Assembly: GCF_000330505.1 (NCBI RefSeq)
Contig: NW_004440331.1
Location: 11,759 to 63,521 of the forward strand
Direction: 5' to 3'
DNA: 51,763 bases
From: Entamoeba invadens IP1
Lineage: Eukaryota > Evosea > Mastigamoebida > Endamoebidae
Shown here: positions 1 through 9,789 of the stretch, one piece after another
How positions within the stretch are numbered: the stretch's first letter is position 1
How the letters are laid out: each line of letters opens with the position of its first letter
The notes under the pieces: model-generated
Told to the model about the DNA's origin: nothing
Database searches by the model: none
The model's input: the letters and a program-made list of their open reading frames with translations, nothing else
Translations under genes and position numbers: made by a program

Positions 1-3000
1 AAGCGATGTGTGTCATTTACTCGAAGTCTCGAGCAAGTTGGATCATTCAAAGATATCGTCCACATCATTTCTATGCTCAGAACTACACGCTCGTTGCTCT
101 TAAGAGACCGTTTAATAGCTTTGATCCGGTCGTTACTTAAAGTCGAGATCAATGCAAGGAAGTTCATTGATGTGGGGGGGATCGACTTATATGTAGAGCT
201 TCTCACATTAGTCCATTTACACTCAGACCATGCTATTATCCCATTACAAACGAACTTGTTGACAGCTGGTGTTGCCAGTGGTGAATGGTTTTATGCTGAG
301 ATGTTTGAAGAGAAGAAAGTGAAGAAAGGCCCTGTATCTATCGACCAATTAAAAGTCCTTGTAATGAACAAAACTCTCGACGAAGACATTTTGGTCTGGG
401 CACAAGGAATGGAAGATTGGAAACCGTTAAAAGATGTGACGGTCTTGAAATGGGCAATTTTACAAGAAGATACCGGAGTCCTAACTCCTTTACTCTTCTG
501 TCAAGAGATCATAGGGACTCTTGAAGAGTTAGTTACTATGTATCCTTCTCGAGATATGAATGGTATCTTACTCCGACCAATTCCACGTGCAAAACGACTC
601 TTAAGTTCACCGCGACACTTACCACACGTCGTTCAGTTGTTACTTACGGCGTGTCCACAGATCATAGACACGTCAGCTCGACTCCTTAAAAATTTATTAG
701 AAGACAACCCACCGGCACAACCAAAATTCTACTTGACGGGAGCGTTCTTATTCTCATTAATGTATGCCGGGAGTAACATTAAAGAGATCGCAAAGTTACT
801 TGCAGCAACACACAGACAACAGCGAGTGGGGGATGCAGTCGAGTTATCTGCACTCAAGAGTATGTTGCCGGGGTCACTCATCACCGTGATCGACAGATCG
901 CCGGACGAGTTTGCCGCGCGCTTTGTCGGCGAAGTCGCGACGCCCGAAATCCGCTGGGGAAGTTCGATGAGGAATTACTTGATCGACACTATAGCTCAGC
1001 ACTTGGGCGACTTCCCCAGTCGACTTGGGAGTAACCCGCTAGCGGTGTATTCCTTTGTCCCAATAGCACCACTTGTATATGAAGAGCTTAAAGGCGAGTT
1101 GTACTGTGGGAAGATATACCTCAATCAATTATGTGACGTCGAGAAGTATCCCGACTTTGTCATTTCAGACCCCGTCGGCTTGTTACAATCGATCTTAAGG
1201 ACTTGGGTTGAACTTGCGGAAGAGCCACAGAAGATGTCTACAAGTGAAGCGTGCAAAGTGCTTGGGATAGAGAACCCGGACGACAAATCGAAGCTGCGAA
1301 AGGCGTACTTTAAATTAGCGCAGAAGTACCATCCTGATAGGAATCCGGAAGGGCGAGAGATGTTTGAGAAGGTGAACGAGGCGTACAATCAACTTGTCGA
1401 AAGTGGACCTGACGAATCAAGTAACAAAATTGCTATTATATTGCAGTCGCAGTGCATATTATACTCAAGATGTATTGAAGACTTATCACCATATAAATAC
1501 GCGGGATACGGACTCTTAATACCTTGTTTGAAGGACGCAGACTTGATGAGTCGCAGTCTCGAGTTGATCTACTTGACCATCAGAAGCTCAACACTGAACG
1601 TACAAGAACTTGGAAGACTTGGTGGCATGAAAGGGTTACTTACTATATTAGATGTCCTCTGTACCGAAATCAAAGACGACAAAGTGAATGACATAAGATA
1701 CATTTTAAGAGCGTGTGCGGTCGCATCTAAGTACGAAGAGACTATTACGGAGATCAAGAAAGACACTGGGATGCTAGGGAACTTGAAAAAGTGTTTGTCG
1801 TCTGAAAATTTGGCGTTAGTAGAAGCTTCATTAGAGTGTGTGACGTGCTACTCGACTTGTGATGAGTCTATACGCAAGGACATGTATGCCAAGAACTTCT
1901 TGGGGATCTTAGTCCATCGAGTGATGGGGTATGACCCAACACTTGAGGATCAAAGTGAACAGACGGACCAACAAAGTATTCACCAGATGAAGAATGCGAT
2001 AGCGGGGATGTCTTTGTTAGCTCTCAAAGCTTTAGTCAAGATCGAAGAGAACAATGAAGAGACTCAAGGCGTCTTTGCACTGTTTACACCACAAGTGGGG
2101 ATGAAGATGAGGACTAAACCCGTCACTGAAGTCCTGCGAATTATTAACTCGACGACACAAACACCTTATCTCTTGTGGACAAATAAGATGAGAAGCGAAT
2201 TAGTCGATTACGTTGACGCGCATTTATCTGGGACCCTCGAGTGGCAACCCAAAGAGTATGCGTTGTACAAGTTCCCGTCTTTGGAGAAGGAGTTAGTCAT
2301 CACGTCGATCTATGTGAGGATATTTAATGAGCAAATTCGAACGTGTGAGAAGTTAGTGGACCCCATGATCTTCTTAAGAGGGTTGGTGACACGAAAAGAC
2401 CTCCAAGGCGAATGGCTGAAACAGCAGTGTCAAGCTATTGCAAACGTCTTTGAGCAGTACGACATCGCAGTCCAGTTCTGTGAGAATTCCGAGTTGTTAG
2501 AAGCCCTCTTTAGTATGTTAAAAGAAGACCCAGAGGATCTTGCAGTGCAAGAAGCGTTATTAAGAAGCGTCAAAAGACTTGTGAGTAACTCGTCCTGTGT
2601 CGAGGTCATCGCAAACTCGAAAGTCTTACCCAAATTCCTTGTCTTGTTATACCCAAGTGGACTCCTCACTCAAATCATCCCACTCGCTCAAACCGTCTTT
2701 TCTATTATGATTGGTCTCCAACAAGGCATCTTAAGAGGCGGCTTACTTTATTTAATGAATCACTTTGTCAACGGAACGGACTTGGACCAAAGAGTCTTAG
2801 TCTCCCAGTTAATGGGAAAGATGTCGACGACGCCTTCCGTGGGGCCTAAAGTGACACTTTCCCTTGGTAAATTCTTCCCAGCTGCTATTGTGAATGCGAT
2901 TAAAATGGATGCGAGAGGCGCAGTATTACTTTTGGACTCGACAGCGGAGACCGCCGAGTTAATATGGAACCCGGAAATGAAACGAGACGTCGGACAATTC

Positions 3001-3894
3001 ATTAATAAAATGGCCGTCGCGTTCCATACGAAATGTCAGAGCGATCCGTCTGTTAAATGGCAAGTCCCAGACTCATTCTCGTTTGCTTATAAGGAACTTA
3101 AAGACGAAATTTACATTGGCGGAGTCTTCATTCGCATACTCAACAAGAACCCTAGCTCACCATTGAATAACCCTAATCTGTTCACCGACGGACTCTTCGC
3201 AAAGTACTTTGAAGCGCGTCGGGATGGGAAGGTCGATGATATGAAAATGCTTGCGACCACAGCGGCAGTGTTTTATACTAACCAACCGCAGAACTTGGAG
3301 TATGTAGCTGGTGCGGGACATCTCTCGAAAGTGATTGAAGCGCTTCAGATGACGCCGGATGAGACTCTCTTCATCATCTTACAAGTGTTGGTGACGAATA
3401 AAAAGTGTAAAGAAAACTTGTTGGATAACAACGCCGTTCCTTTGACCGCAATGTGTCTCACAAAAGTTGTCGAACATAACAATTTGGTGGCAGATGTCTT
3501 TAGATCGTTAACAGCAAGTTACAATTGCAGAGGAGTCTTATGCTTTGTCCCACGGCTGTGTAATGCTGCAGTGCAAAAGAACATCTTTAGTGTGTTGGAC
3601 GGATCTCTCGACGAGAAAATGGGAACAACATCACCAGAGATCAAAGCAATGGTCGTCGACGCTGTACAAAACGCTTTAACAGACTACGACCACTCTACCG
3701 AACTCAACGAAATCTTGAACCAAAACCCTATTTGGAAATTGTATTCAACACAAAAGCATGGCCTCTTTTTGTCAGGAGCTTCGTCTATTGCTGGATATAT
3801 TGCTGGTCCTACATCGTCTGGCGCCGTTGGGTTACTTACAGCAGCAGAAGACTCTTCCGTCAAAAGACCCGACGCTCCTCCTGATTTGCAATAA
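1..3894 (+). CDS. RME-8/DNAJC13-like endosomal J-domain protein, 3' part
   Basis: RME-8 is a large peripheral protein of endosomes that recruits Hsc70 through its J domain and works with retromer and sorting nexins in cargo sorting. The frame is open to the left edge, so the 5' part is missing; about 1,298 residues are visible. A GYF-like segment (GEWFYAEMF...) lies near nt 280-460. IWN-type repeats lie near nt 945 (RWGSSMRNYL), 2165 (LLWTNKMRSEL) and 2955 (ELIWNPEMKRDV). The J domain lies near nt 1237-1398 and keeps the HPD motif (KYHPDRNP). The rest is helical, armadillo-like sequence. The order GYF, IWN, J, IWN, IWN matches the RME-8 family and separates it from other J proteins. The C-terminus ends in a low-complexity Ser/Ala/Pro tail. 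The gene converges with the inhibitor gene on the other strand. Confidence 0.9.
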   Translation, partial: KRCVSFTRSLEQVGSFKDIVHIISMLRTTRSLLLRDRLIALIRSLLKVEINARKFIDVGGIDLYVELLTLVHLHSDHAIIPLQTNLLTAGVASGEWFYAEMFEEKKVKKGPVSIDQLKVLVMNKTLDEDILVWAQGMEDWKPLKDVTVLKWAILQEDTGVLTPLLFCQEIIGTLEELVTMYPSRDMNGILLRPIPRAKRLLSSPRHLPHVVQLLLTACPQIIDTSARLLKNLLEDNPPAQPKFYLTGAFLFSLMYAGSNIKEIAKLLAATHRQQRVGDAVELSALKSMLPGSLITVIDRSPDEFAARFVGEVATPEIRWGSSMRNYLIDTIAQHLGDFPSRLGSNPLAVYSFVPIAPLVYEELKGELYCGKIYLNQLCDVEKYPDFVISDPVGLLQSILRTWVELAEEPQKMSTSEACKVLGIENPDDKSKLRKAYFKLAQKYHPDRNPEGREMFEKVNEAYNQLVESGPDESSNKIAIILQSQCILYSRCIEDLSPYKYAGYGLLIPCLKDADLMSRSLELIYLTIRSSTLNVQELGRLGGMKGLLTILDVLCTEIKDDKVNDIRYILRACAVASKYEETITEIKKDTGMLGNLKKCLSSENLALVEASLECVTCYSTCDESIRKDMYAKNFLGILVHRVMGYDPTLEDQSEQTDQQSIHQMKNAIAGMSLLALKALVKIEENNEETQGVFALFTPQVGMKMRTKPVTEVLRIINSTTQTPYLLWTNKMRSELVDYVDAHLSGTLEWQPKEYALYKFPSLEKELVITSIYVRIFNEQIRTCEKLVDPMIFLRGLVTRKDLQGEWLKQQCQAIANVFEQYDIAVQFCENSELLEALFSMLKEDPEDLAVQEALLRSVKRLVSNSSCVEVIANSKVLPKFLVLLYPSGLLTQIIPLAQTVFSIMIGLQQGILRGGLLYLMNHFVNGTDLDQRVLVSQLMGKMSTTPSVGPKVTLSLGKFFPAAIVNAIKMDARGAVLLLDSTAETAELIWNPEMKRDVGQFINKMAVAFHTKCQSDPSVKWQVPDSFSFAYKELKDEIYIGGVFIRILNKNPSSPLNNPNLFTDGLFAKYFEARRDGKVDDMKMLATTAAVFYTNQPQNLEYVAGAGHLSKVIEALQMTPDETLFIILQVLVTNKKCKENLLDNNAVPLTAMCLTKVVEHNNLVADVFRSLTASYNCRGVLCFVPRLCNAAVQKNIFSVLDGSLDEKMGTTSPEIKAMVVDAVQNALTDYDHSTELNEILNQNPIWKLYSTQKHGLFLSGASSIAGYIAGPTSSGAVGLLTAAEDSSVKRPDAPPDLQ

Positions 3895-4318
3895 TTCACT
3901 TTTTAATTTAATTACTATAATTTAATAATACTGTTCTCGAAATTATTATAGAATAAATTAATTATTCGATGTTAATAATAAATAGTTTTTCAAAAAAAAA
4001 TAAATGTGAATTTTTATAAATAACAATTTGTTAAAGATTAAACTAAGTTATTAACTATTATTTAATAATAAATTATATTAATCTTTCATAATATTATATA
4101 AATATTTTTATTACAAATTATAATTGATTTTATATATTTAAAAAAAATGATATAAAAAAAAGTGGAAAAATTAATAACTAATATATTCTAATAAAATATA
4201 TTATAACTTAGTGATTAACAAAAAATTGTTATATAAAATGTTTTTTATACTTCACAATAATTCAATGAAAAAAATGTTATTAATAAATCTATTAATAAAT
4301 TAAATAAATTAAAGTGAT
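3895..4318. other. AT-rich intergenic DNA between convergent genes
   Basis: This stretch is almost pure A/T with short homopolymer runs and no open frame of note. It lies between two 3' ends and probably holds both polyadenylation regions. I see no repeat or RNA gene in it. Confidence 0.6.
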
Positions 4319-4684
4319 TTATTGAATGATAATAGTGTATTTCAACTTACGAGCAGCATTATCTGGCATCCACGGTCTTATATAATTTAATTCAATAATA
4401 GTTGTTCCTGGTTCTTGAGGTTTCAAGACGAAAAGTCTATCTGAAGGGAATCCTACCATAGAAGGTTCATGAGGCACCGCAGTAGTTGTGTCGCTTGACA
4501 AGATTAATTTAGCGTTATTAAGTTTCATATTCCAGTCGTATCCTGTTGTTGGATTTGTTCTGACATTAATTTCAATAGTATCTTCTAGTTTGACTTTAAT
4601 AACTTTTTCGTTCTCTTTTTCGGTCAATCTTGTCTTGACACTGAACGCTCCGATGAGTAAAACAAAGAGAAGAGATATATTCAT
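4319..4684 (-). CDS. Chagasin-family inhibitor of cysteine peptidases (ICP)
   Basis: The 121-residue protein has a hydrophobic N-terminus (MNISLLFVLLIGAFS) that looks like a signal peptide, followed by the chagasin fold. Two of the three loops that enter the papain-family active site are clear: NPTTGYDW (about residues 44-51) and RPWMP (about 103-107). The middle loop should be around VGFPSDR. Inhibitors of this family block papain-like cysteine proteases and in Entamoeba are known to control the parasite's own cysteine proteases. The signal peptide suggests a secreted or vesicular form. The length is normal for the family and the frame is uninterrupted. The next gene, casein kinase 1, is on the same strand, 155 bp upstream. 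Confidence 0.9.
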   Translation of the reverse strand: MNISLLFVLLIGAFSVKTRLTEKENEKVIKVKLEDTIEINVRTNPTTGYDWNMKLNNAKLILSSDTTTAVPHEPSMVGFPSDRLFVLKPQEPGTTIIELNYIRPWMPDNAARKLKYTIIIQ

Positions 4685-4839
4685 TGATTTTGAAGTTTTC
4701 TCTTTCTTCTCTCTTCTAGTAAAATTAATAGAAAAGAATCAAACTATTGAAAAGAACTAAAATGAAGTTAATAAAGTACTACTATCCTAGTTAACACTAG
4801 TACCTCACTATTGAATAGTTTCATAGAACTATAATATTC

Positions 4840-5739
4840 TCATTTTTTGGTATTATACCAGTCGAAGTCCCCGTCGTAGTCTATGCCATTCTCCCTTGCT
4901 ACGTTTTGAAACGACTCTCTCCAAAATTGATACCTTGGCTCTTCCTCAAATCGGAGTCCTCTGGAATACATCAAGAACGTTTTAAACTCAAGTGGGAGCC
5001 CCGCGCACAATTCGTCCAAATTGATTTCCTCTTTCTTCTTCAAGATCTTGTCGAACTTTTCCGTGTTATTTTGTCGCGAGAAGCCTTGCCACGGCAATTT
5101 TCCTTGGAGGAAATAGATGAACATATACGCAAGACTCTCCAAGTCATCTCTTCGACTTTGTTCGTAGCCTTTGTGGTTGTTAATAGATGCGTACCGAGCC
5201 GTTCCGGTGAGTGATTTGTCTTCAGTGTAAGGGATGTGGACGCCATTCTCCATATACTTCTTTGATAATCCAAAGTCGATGATATACACGTAATGAACAT
5301 TCGCCCCAGAACCCATCACAAAGTTGTCCGGCTTGATATCGCGATGAATATAAAACTTCTTGTGAACACGTTCGATGCATGTCAGGCATTGGTCTACTAT
5401 CATCAAGACCGTCTTCAACGAAAACGGCTTGGAAACATATTGTAACAAATCTTCTAAGGATGGCCCGAGAAACTCCATCACCATCACATTGTAATCATCT
5501 TGAACACCAGTATAGAACACTTTGGTTAAACCAGGACCTTCATTCCCTTCAGCTAAGTATTTGTATAAGGCAGCTTCAGCTAACAGTTGCGGGTGCTTAC
5601 AACTCTTTAACTCTATTTTTATCGCTACTTGTGTTTTGTTCGTGATGTCTAACCCTTGAAAGACATCCCCAAATGAACCACCTCCTAATTTCTTTTCTAA
5701 TTTGTAGATGTCATGAATCACAAAATCAGCTCGTGACAT
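4840..5739 (-). CDS. Casein kinase 1 family Ser/Thr kinase
   Basis: The 299-residue protein is essentially a bare CK1 catalytic domain. It has the glycine loop GGGSFGDVF (about residues 18-26), catalytic HRDIKPDNF (about 133), DFG (about 155), and the CK1-specific LTGTARYASINNH segment in place of the usual APE region, followed by SRRDDLESL. CK1 enzymes phosphorylate acidic or primed sites and act in trafficking, cell cycle and nuclear functions. There is no long C-terminal regulatory or palmitoylation tail, unlike yeast Yck or animal delta/epsilon forms. All key residues are present, so it should be active. Confidence 0.95.
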   Translation of the reverse strand: MSRADFVIHDIYKLEKKLGGGSFGDVFQGLDITNKTQVAIKIELKSCKHPQLLAEAALYKYLAEGNEGPGLTKVFYTGVQDDYNVMVMEFLGPSLEDLLQYVSKPFSLKTVLMIVDQCLTCIERVHKKFYIHRDIKPDNFVMGSGANVHYVYIIDFGLSKKYMENGVHIPYTEDKSLTGTARYASINNHKGYEQSRRDDLESLAYMFIYFLQGKLPWQGFSRQNNTEKFDKILKKKEEINLDELCAGLPLEFKTFLMYSRGLRFEEEPRYQFWRESFQNVARENGIDYDGDFDWYNTKK

Positions 5740-6467
5740 TAAGTATCTTTAAACTCAATTTGATTTTCAAAGATACTAAATAGTAACTCTTTTTAATTTG
5801 TTTGTTGGTCGTTTATTAATAATAATAATAATTATTATTATTATTATAATTATTATTTTTTATTTATTATCGTCACTTGATTTCTTCAATTCATTGGACT
5901 TTTTAAAATGTAAAATGTAAAATTGATATTTAAATTTAGTTTAATTATTAATTTTATTTAATTCTTTTTTGTGTCTTTTTTTATTTTTACCAAACAATTG
6001 TATTTATTAGAAACTATTTAAGTTTAATTAATCATTAGGGCATACTAGTGGATGGACGTCTATCCACTGGATAAGCGTCCATCCAGTAGATACATGCTTT
6101 TTTGCTGGATACAAATAATTTTTAGTAAAATAAAGTCAATTTTGTCATTAAAAAAAAGCATTTATTTTAAAATAATAAAAATTCTTTTATAAGAAAAATA
6201 TTATCACCAAATGGTGTAATCTGCCACATAACAACATTTTTTTTCATATGATATGTTAATAATTATACTTTTATAAACATTATTTTTTTAATTTAACAAT
6301 TTTTTTAATTTACACGCTATTTTATAAACAATAACGTTAATTTTTTACTTGAATGAATACATCGATTTCAATTAAATTTGTTCGTTAATATTTGCTCCTT
6401 ATTAAAAAAACAACTCGTTAAATAATATACCAAAAATATCAAAACAAAACTGTTTTTTTAAATGGAT

Positions 6468-6777
6468 TTTTATAACGGTACCAGATAAATGATCTTGTTA
6501 ATGATACATTGTAATGACGAGTCATTTACACACTGATCTACAAAATGTATTCCAATATTCCAAGTATAGTTTTATGTTGGTAGTTGAATTAAAAGTATAG
6601 TAAGATGAAAAATGGAGAACTTGAAATAAAATTGGGTTATTTTTTTTAAAATTTTGGGAGATCGTCCTAAAAAGTTGCAGTGGATGGATCGATTTCGGTG
6701 GATGGGGTATAACAGCCATATATGGGCTATTACTTCGGGATTATTGGTTTATAGGATTTTTGACGTTTTCAACAAAA
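6468..6777 (+). repeat. Left arm of long inverted repeat
   Basis: This ~310-bp arm is nearly identical to the reverse complement of 7137-7445. The two differ at a few single bases and small indels. It runs from TTTATAACGGTACCAG to GACGTTTTCAACAAAA. A 65-codon open frame occurs in both arms with only one residue different, but it is probably not a gene. Confidence 0.9.
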
Positions 6778-7136
6778 ATAAAAAAGATATCGGTAAAATC
6801 AGTAAATTATTACCTAAGAAATAACACCGACTATAATTATATGACCGTTATAAAAAACAAACAAATAAATATTTTAAAATGACTCTTGTTCACTCTTTTT
6901 TATAAACATGCTAAAAGTTGAGAATGAAGGTAATCTTTATTAATAATACATTTCTGTTTGCAGATCAAATATAATTAAAATAGATAAATTTTGACAAATC
7001 TAACATTTACTAAATATCTTTTTTTAATATTAATAAAAAACACAACAAAAAGTTAAGTTTTACAAAAAGAAATTAACTTTATTTTTAACAAAAAAATATG
7101 GATGATTGAACATGATTTGCTGAATTTGTAATTATA

Positions 7137-7445
7137 TTTTGTTGAAAACGTCAAAAATCCTATAAACCAATCATCCTGAAGTAATAGCCTATATATGGCT
7201 GTTATACCCCATCCACCGAAATCGATCCATCCACTGCAACTTTTTAGGACGATCTCCCAAAATTTTGAAAAAAATAACCCAATTTTATTTCAAGTTCTCC
7301 ATTTTTCATCTTACTATACTTTTAATTCAACTACCAACATAAAACTATACTTGGAATATTGGAATACATTTTGTAGATCAGTGTGTAAATGACTCGTCAT
7401 TACAATGTATCATTAACAAGATCATTTATCTGGTACCGTTATAAA
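7137..7445 (-). repeat. Right arm of long inverted repeat
   Basis: Reverse-complement copy of 6468-6777. Transcription through both arms would give a hairpin RNA with a stem of about 310 bp and a loop of about 360 nt. Confidence 0.9.
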
Positions 7446-7762
7446 CTATAAAAAACAAAACAAAAAATTACCCCGAAAAATAAAAAGAACTGATTTGTGT
7501 TTAAAAACGAGAAAACAATACTATTTTTTACGAATTTTTTTAAATGTTTCGGTCTTGGCAATAATTACCTAGACACGTTTATCATTAATCTTCTCCGTGA
7601 AAGAGAATGAATATTATTTGGATAAGAGTCTTTTTGGCAAAATCGACCTCTTATTTTTCAAAATTTTATTTTTTTTTCAATTTTTTGGTGCCCGATATTT
7701 CAGTCTATTTTTCCCTTTTATACACCAATCCACTAAAAAACGCCAATCCAGTGTCATGCCCT

Positions 7763-8313
7763 TAAACTTAAATAGTTTAATGATTAATTGATTATTGTGA
7801 TTTAAAAAATAATAATTTTTTAATGGTTTTTTCATTTAATTTTTTTTTTCAAATACATATTAATTTAAGTATTAATTTATAATTTTTTTGAAAGCCATGT
7901 TTGGTAAAAAAACAATTAAAATATAATTATTTTATTATTCATAATTAATTAATAAATCAAACAAAATTTATGTTCTGATTTAAAACAAGAAACTCAAAGA
8001 TTTACTAAAAATTACTAAATAAATGAAATACAATGACATTAGTAATAATTAAAAAATTAATAAATTAAATTATTTAAAAACTAAACAAAACTATCAAATG
8101 GTTCATTTAAATAATAAAACAAACCAAAATTTATAACATTTGTTATACATGGGTGTGGTCTTCTTCTCTTCAAAAAATTAGAAGACATATTTTTTGGTCT
8201 TCAAAATAATTATTCGTCCAAAATTTCGACTCCACTCCTTATAGTTCCCAAAATTGCATTCTCATCACCTCAAAAAAAAATCTCAATTTTTTTGTACTTA
8301 AAAACAAGAACAA
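7763..8313. other. AT-rich upstream region of the DnaJ-like gene
   Basis: No coding sequence is visible here. The last 60 bp before the start codon at 8314 are less extreme in composition and should hold the core promoter. No J-domain exon could be found in this stretch. Confidence 0.5.
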
Positions 8314-9361
8314 ATGGTTGATAGTGGCAGAAGACCACAACACATTTCCTCGAATGGGGACGTTTACACAGCTTTTCTGATTGTTCCCTTTCTTATATTA
8401 ATCATTGGTGTTGTGATCATGTTAGTCACGCACTCCTCATTTTTCCAAAACTTCTTTTCGACTTCGCGCCCGACTTCCAAACTTCGGCTTGAGGTATCTT
8501 TACAAGATGCATACGCCGGTCGGACGATCACCCAGATGATCACACGCAACATCAATTGCCCAAAATGTGGGGGTACAGGCGCCCACTCTTCTCACGACAT
8601 CCACACGTGTTCCCGTTGTGGTGGTCAAGGCAAAGTCCGTCAACAAGTGAACGTTGGACTTTTCATTTATGAAGATATTGTTATGTTTGTTCTTTCACTC
8701 ACACGTATCTATTATATATAGTATAATAATAATATTATTATACTATATATATTATTATTATAACCATATTATAACTATATTATAACTATATATATTATTA
8801 ATTATAGTATAATAATATTATTAAACTATATATATAATATAGTTATAATATCTCTTTGATTCAATATTCATTGAAAGGTGTCCACGGTGTAAAGGGAGTG
8901 GTGTTGAAGTAACGAAATATTGTGACAAATGTCGTGGGAGTGGCAAAGTGAGTGAGTCGATTAAGGTCTCCATCGAGATCCCGCCATACACCCGTAATGG
9001 GGATGTACTCACAATCAAAGGAAAAGGGGAGATGGAAAGCGATTTGTTAGTCTATTTGTCCGTTCCAAAAGAGGGAAAAGGGTTTCGTGTGAACGGAGAT
9101 GATTTCGATTATGACTTAAATATATCTCTAAAAGAAGCCTTACTTGGTTTCGAGAGAAGAATCGAACATTTGGATGGTCATCAAATACTTATTAAAAGGA
9201 GTGGAGTGACTGAGGACGGAAGTGTTATACCAGTCTCTCGAGAGGGTTTAAAGAATGGATTCTTCTCTAAAGGGTATTGTAATTTTCATATTAAAGTCGA
9301 TGTCAACAGTATAAGTCAAGAGCAAGCGAGAAAGGTAGCAAAAATACTCAAAGAAAAGTAG
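8314..9361 (+). CDS. Membrane-anchored DnaJ-like protein lacking a J domain
   Basis: Two exons, 8314-8684 and 8878-9361, join in frame to give 284 residues. A transmembrane segment near the N-terminus (about residues 18-42, AFLIVPFLILIIGVVIMLV) is followed by a DnaJ zinc-finger region with four CxxC pairs in CxxCxGxG-like repeats (CPKCGGTG, CSRCGGQG, CPRCKGSG, CDKCRGSG). After it come the DnaJ C-terminal substrate-binding domains (IEIPPYTRNGD, ISLKEALLGF). The N-terminal J domain, which activates Hsp70 in type I Hsp40 proteins, is absent. Exon 1 starts directly with the anchor, and the upstream DNA is AT-rich and non-coding. The body resembles ER DnaJ proteins of the Scj1/ERdj3 type. I infer an ER-facing or cytosolic holdase; the topology is not certain. 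Confidence 0.8.
8685..8877 (+). other. Intron of the DnaJ-like gene, with AT palindromes
   Basis: It starts GTTTGT and ends AAAG. It interrupts the zinc-finger region and restores the frame exactly (AT|G). At 193 bp it is long for this type of genome. Its middle is built from perfect AT palindromes such as TATAGTATAATAATAATATT and its complement. Confidence 0.8.
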
Positions 9362-9789
9362 TCGTGTTATGAATTAGTGATTTTTTGATTTCAAAGGTCA
9401 AGTTCACGTTTGAGGTATTTGAATCGAAGTGGGTGTAGTATACTTAATAATAAATTATAGTTCAATATAGATATAATTTTTTATTTACTATTACTTTTTA
9501 ATAAAAATGGTTTTGAAAGAGTTGACTTCAAAAGTTCAACAATTTTTTTAAATAATTCAAAAATGAAGTACACCATTGTTTTTTATTTTTTTGTTACATA
9601 ATCAAAGTTAGCAAAAAGACGTATTTTATTAATAAATTCAAATAAATCAGTGAATTTTAACATTGAAAAAGTTTTTTTTATGAAAAAAATTAACTTTATG
9701 AAACCCAAAAAATGGACCAAAGAAAATGAAACCCTTTTATAATTCATATATCTAAACTACTGTATTAATAAACTAATTAAAATAATACA
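9362..9789. other. Intergenic DNA
   Basis: AT-rich, no gene seen. It holds the 3' end of the DnaJ-like gene and the promoter of the tRNA-modifying enzyme. Confidence 0.5.

Larger units (their letters stand above)
6037..7762. mobile_element. Foldback / MITE-like element with nested inverted repeats
   Basis: The outer ends read AGGGCATACTAGTGGATGG (from 6037) and, inverted, AGGGCATGACACTGGATTGG (ending at 7762). Subterminal copies of an ATCCACT/ATCCAGT motif lie near both ends. Inside are two nearly identical inverted arms, 6468-6777 and 7137-7445, around a 359-bp spacer. Short sequences outside the ends (6011-6027 and 7762-7778) are also inverted copies of each other. A clean target-site duplication is not visible (TTA on both sides at best). 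No transposase gene lies inside. I infer a non-autonomous DNA element or foldback element; the superfamily is not assigned. The whole gap between CK1 and the DnaJ-like gene is otherwise AT-rich and non-coding. Confidence 0.65.

Noticed and set aside
4350..4352. Possible splice site (GTAAG) near the end of the inhibitor gene
   Set aside because: The uninterrupted frame already gives a full-length chagasin-type protein with a normal end.
5815..5860. AT palindrome upstream of casein kinase 1
   Set aside because: A run of AAT/ATT triplets is self-complementary by composition and common in this DNA.
6522..7392. 65-codon open frame present in both arms of the inverted repeat
   Set aside because: The two frames are identical because the arms are identical DNA; there is no conserved domain, no promoter context, and the frame is short.
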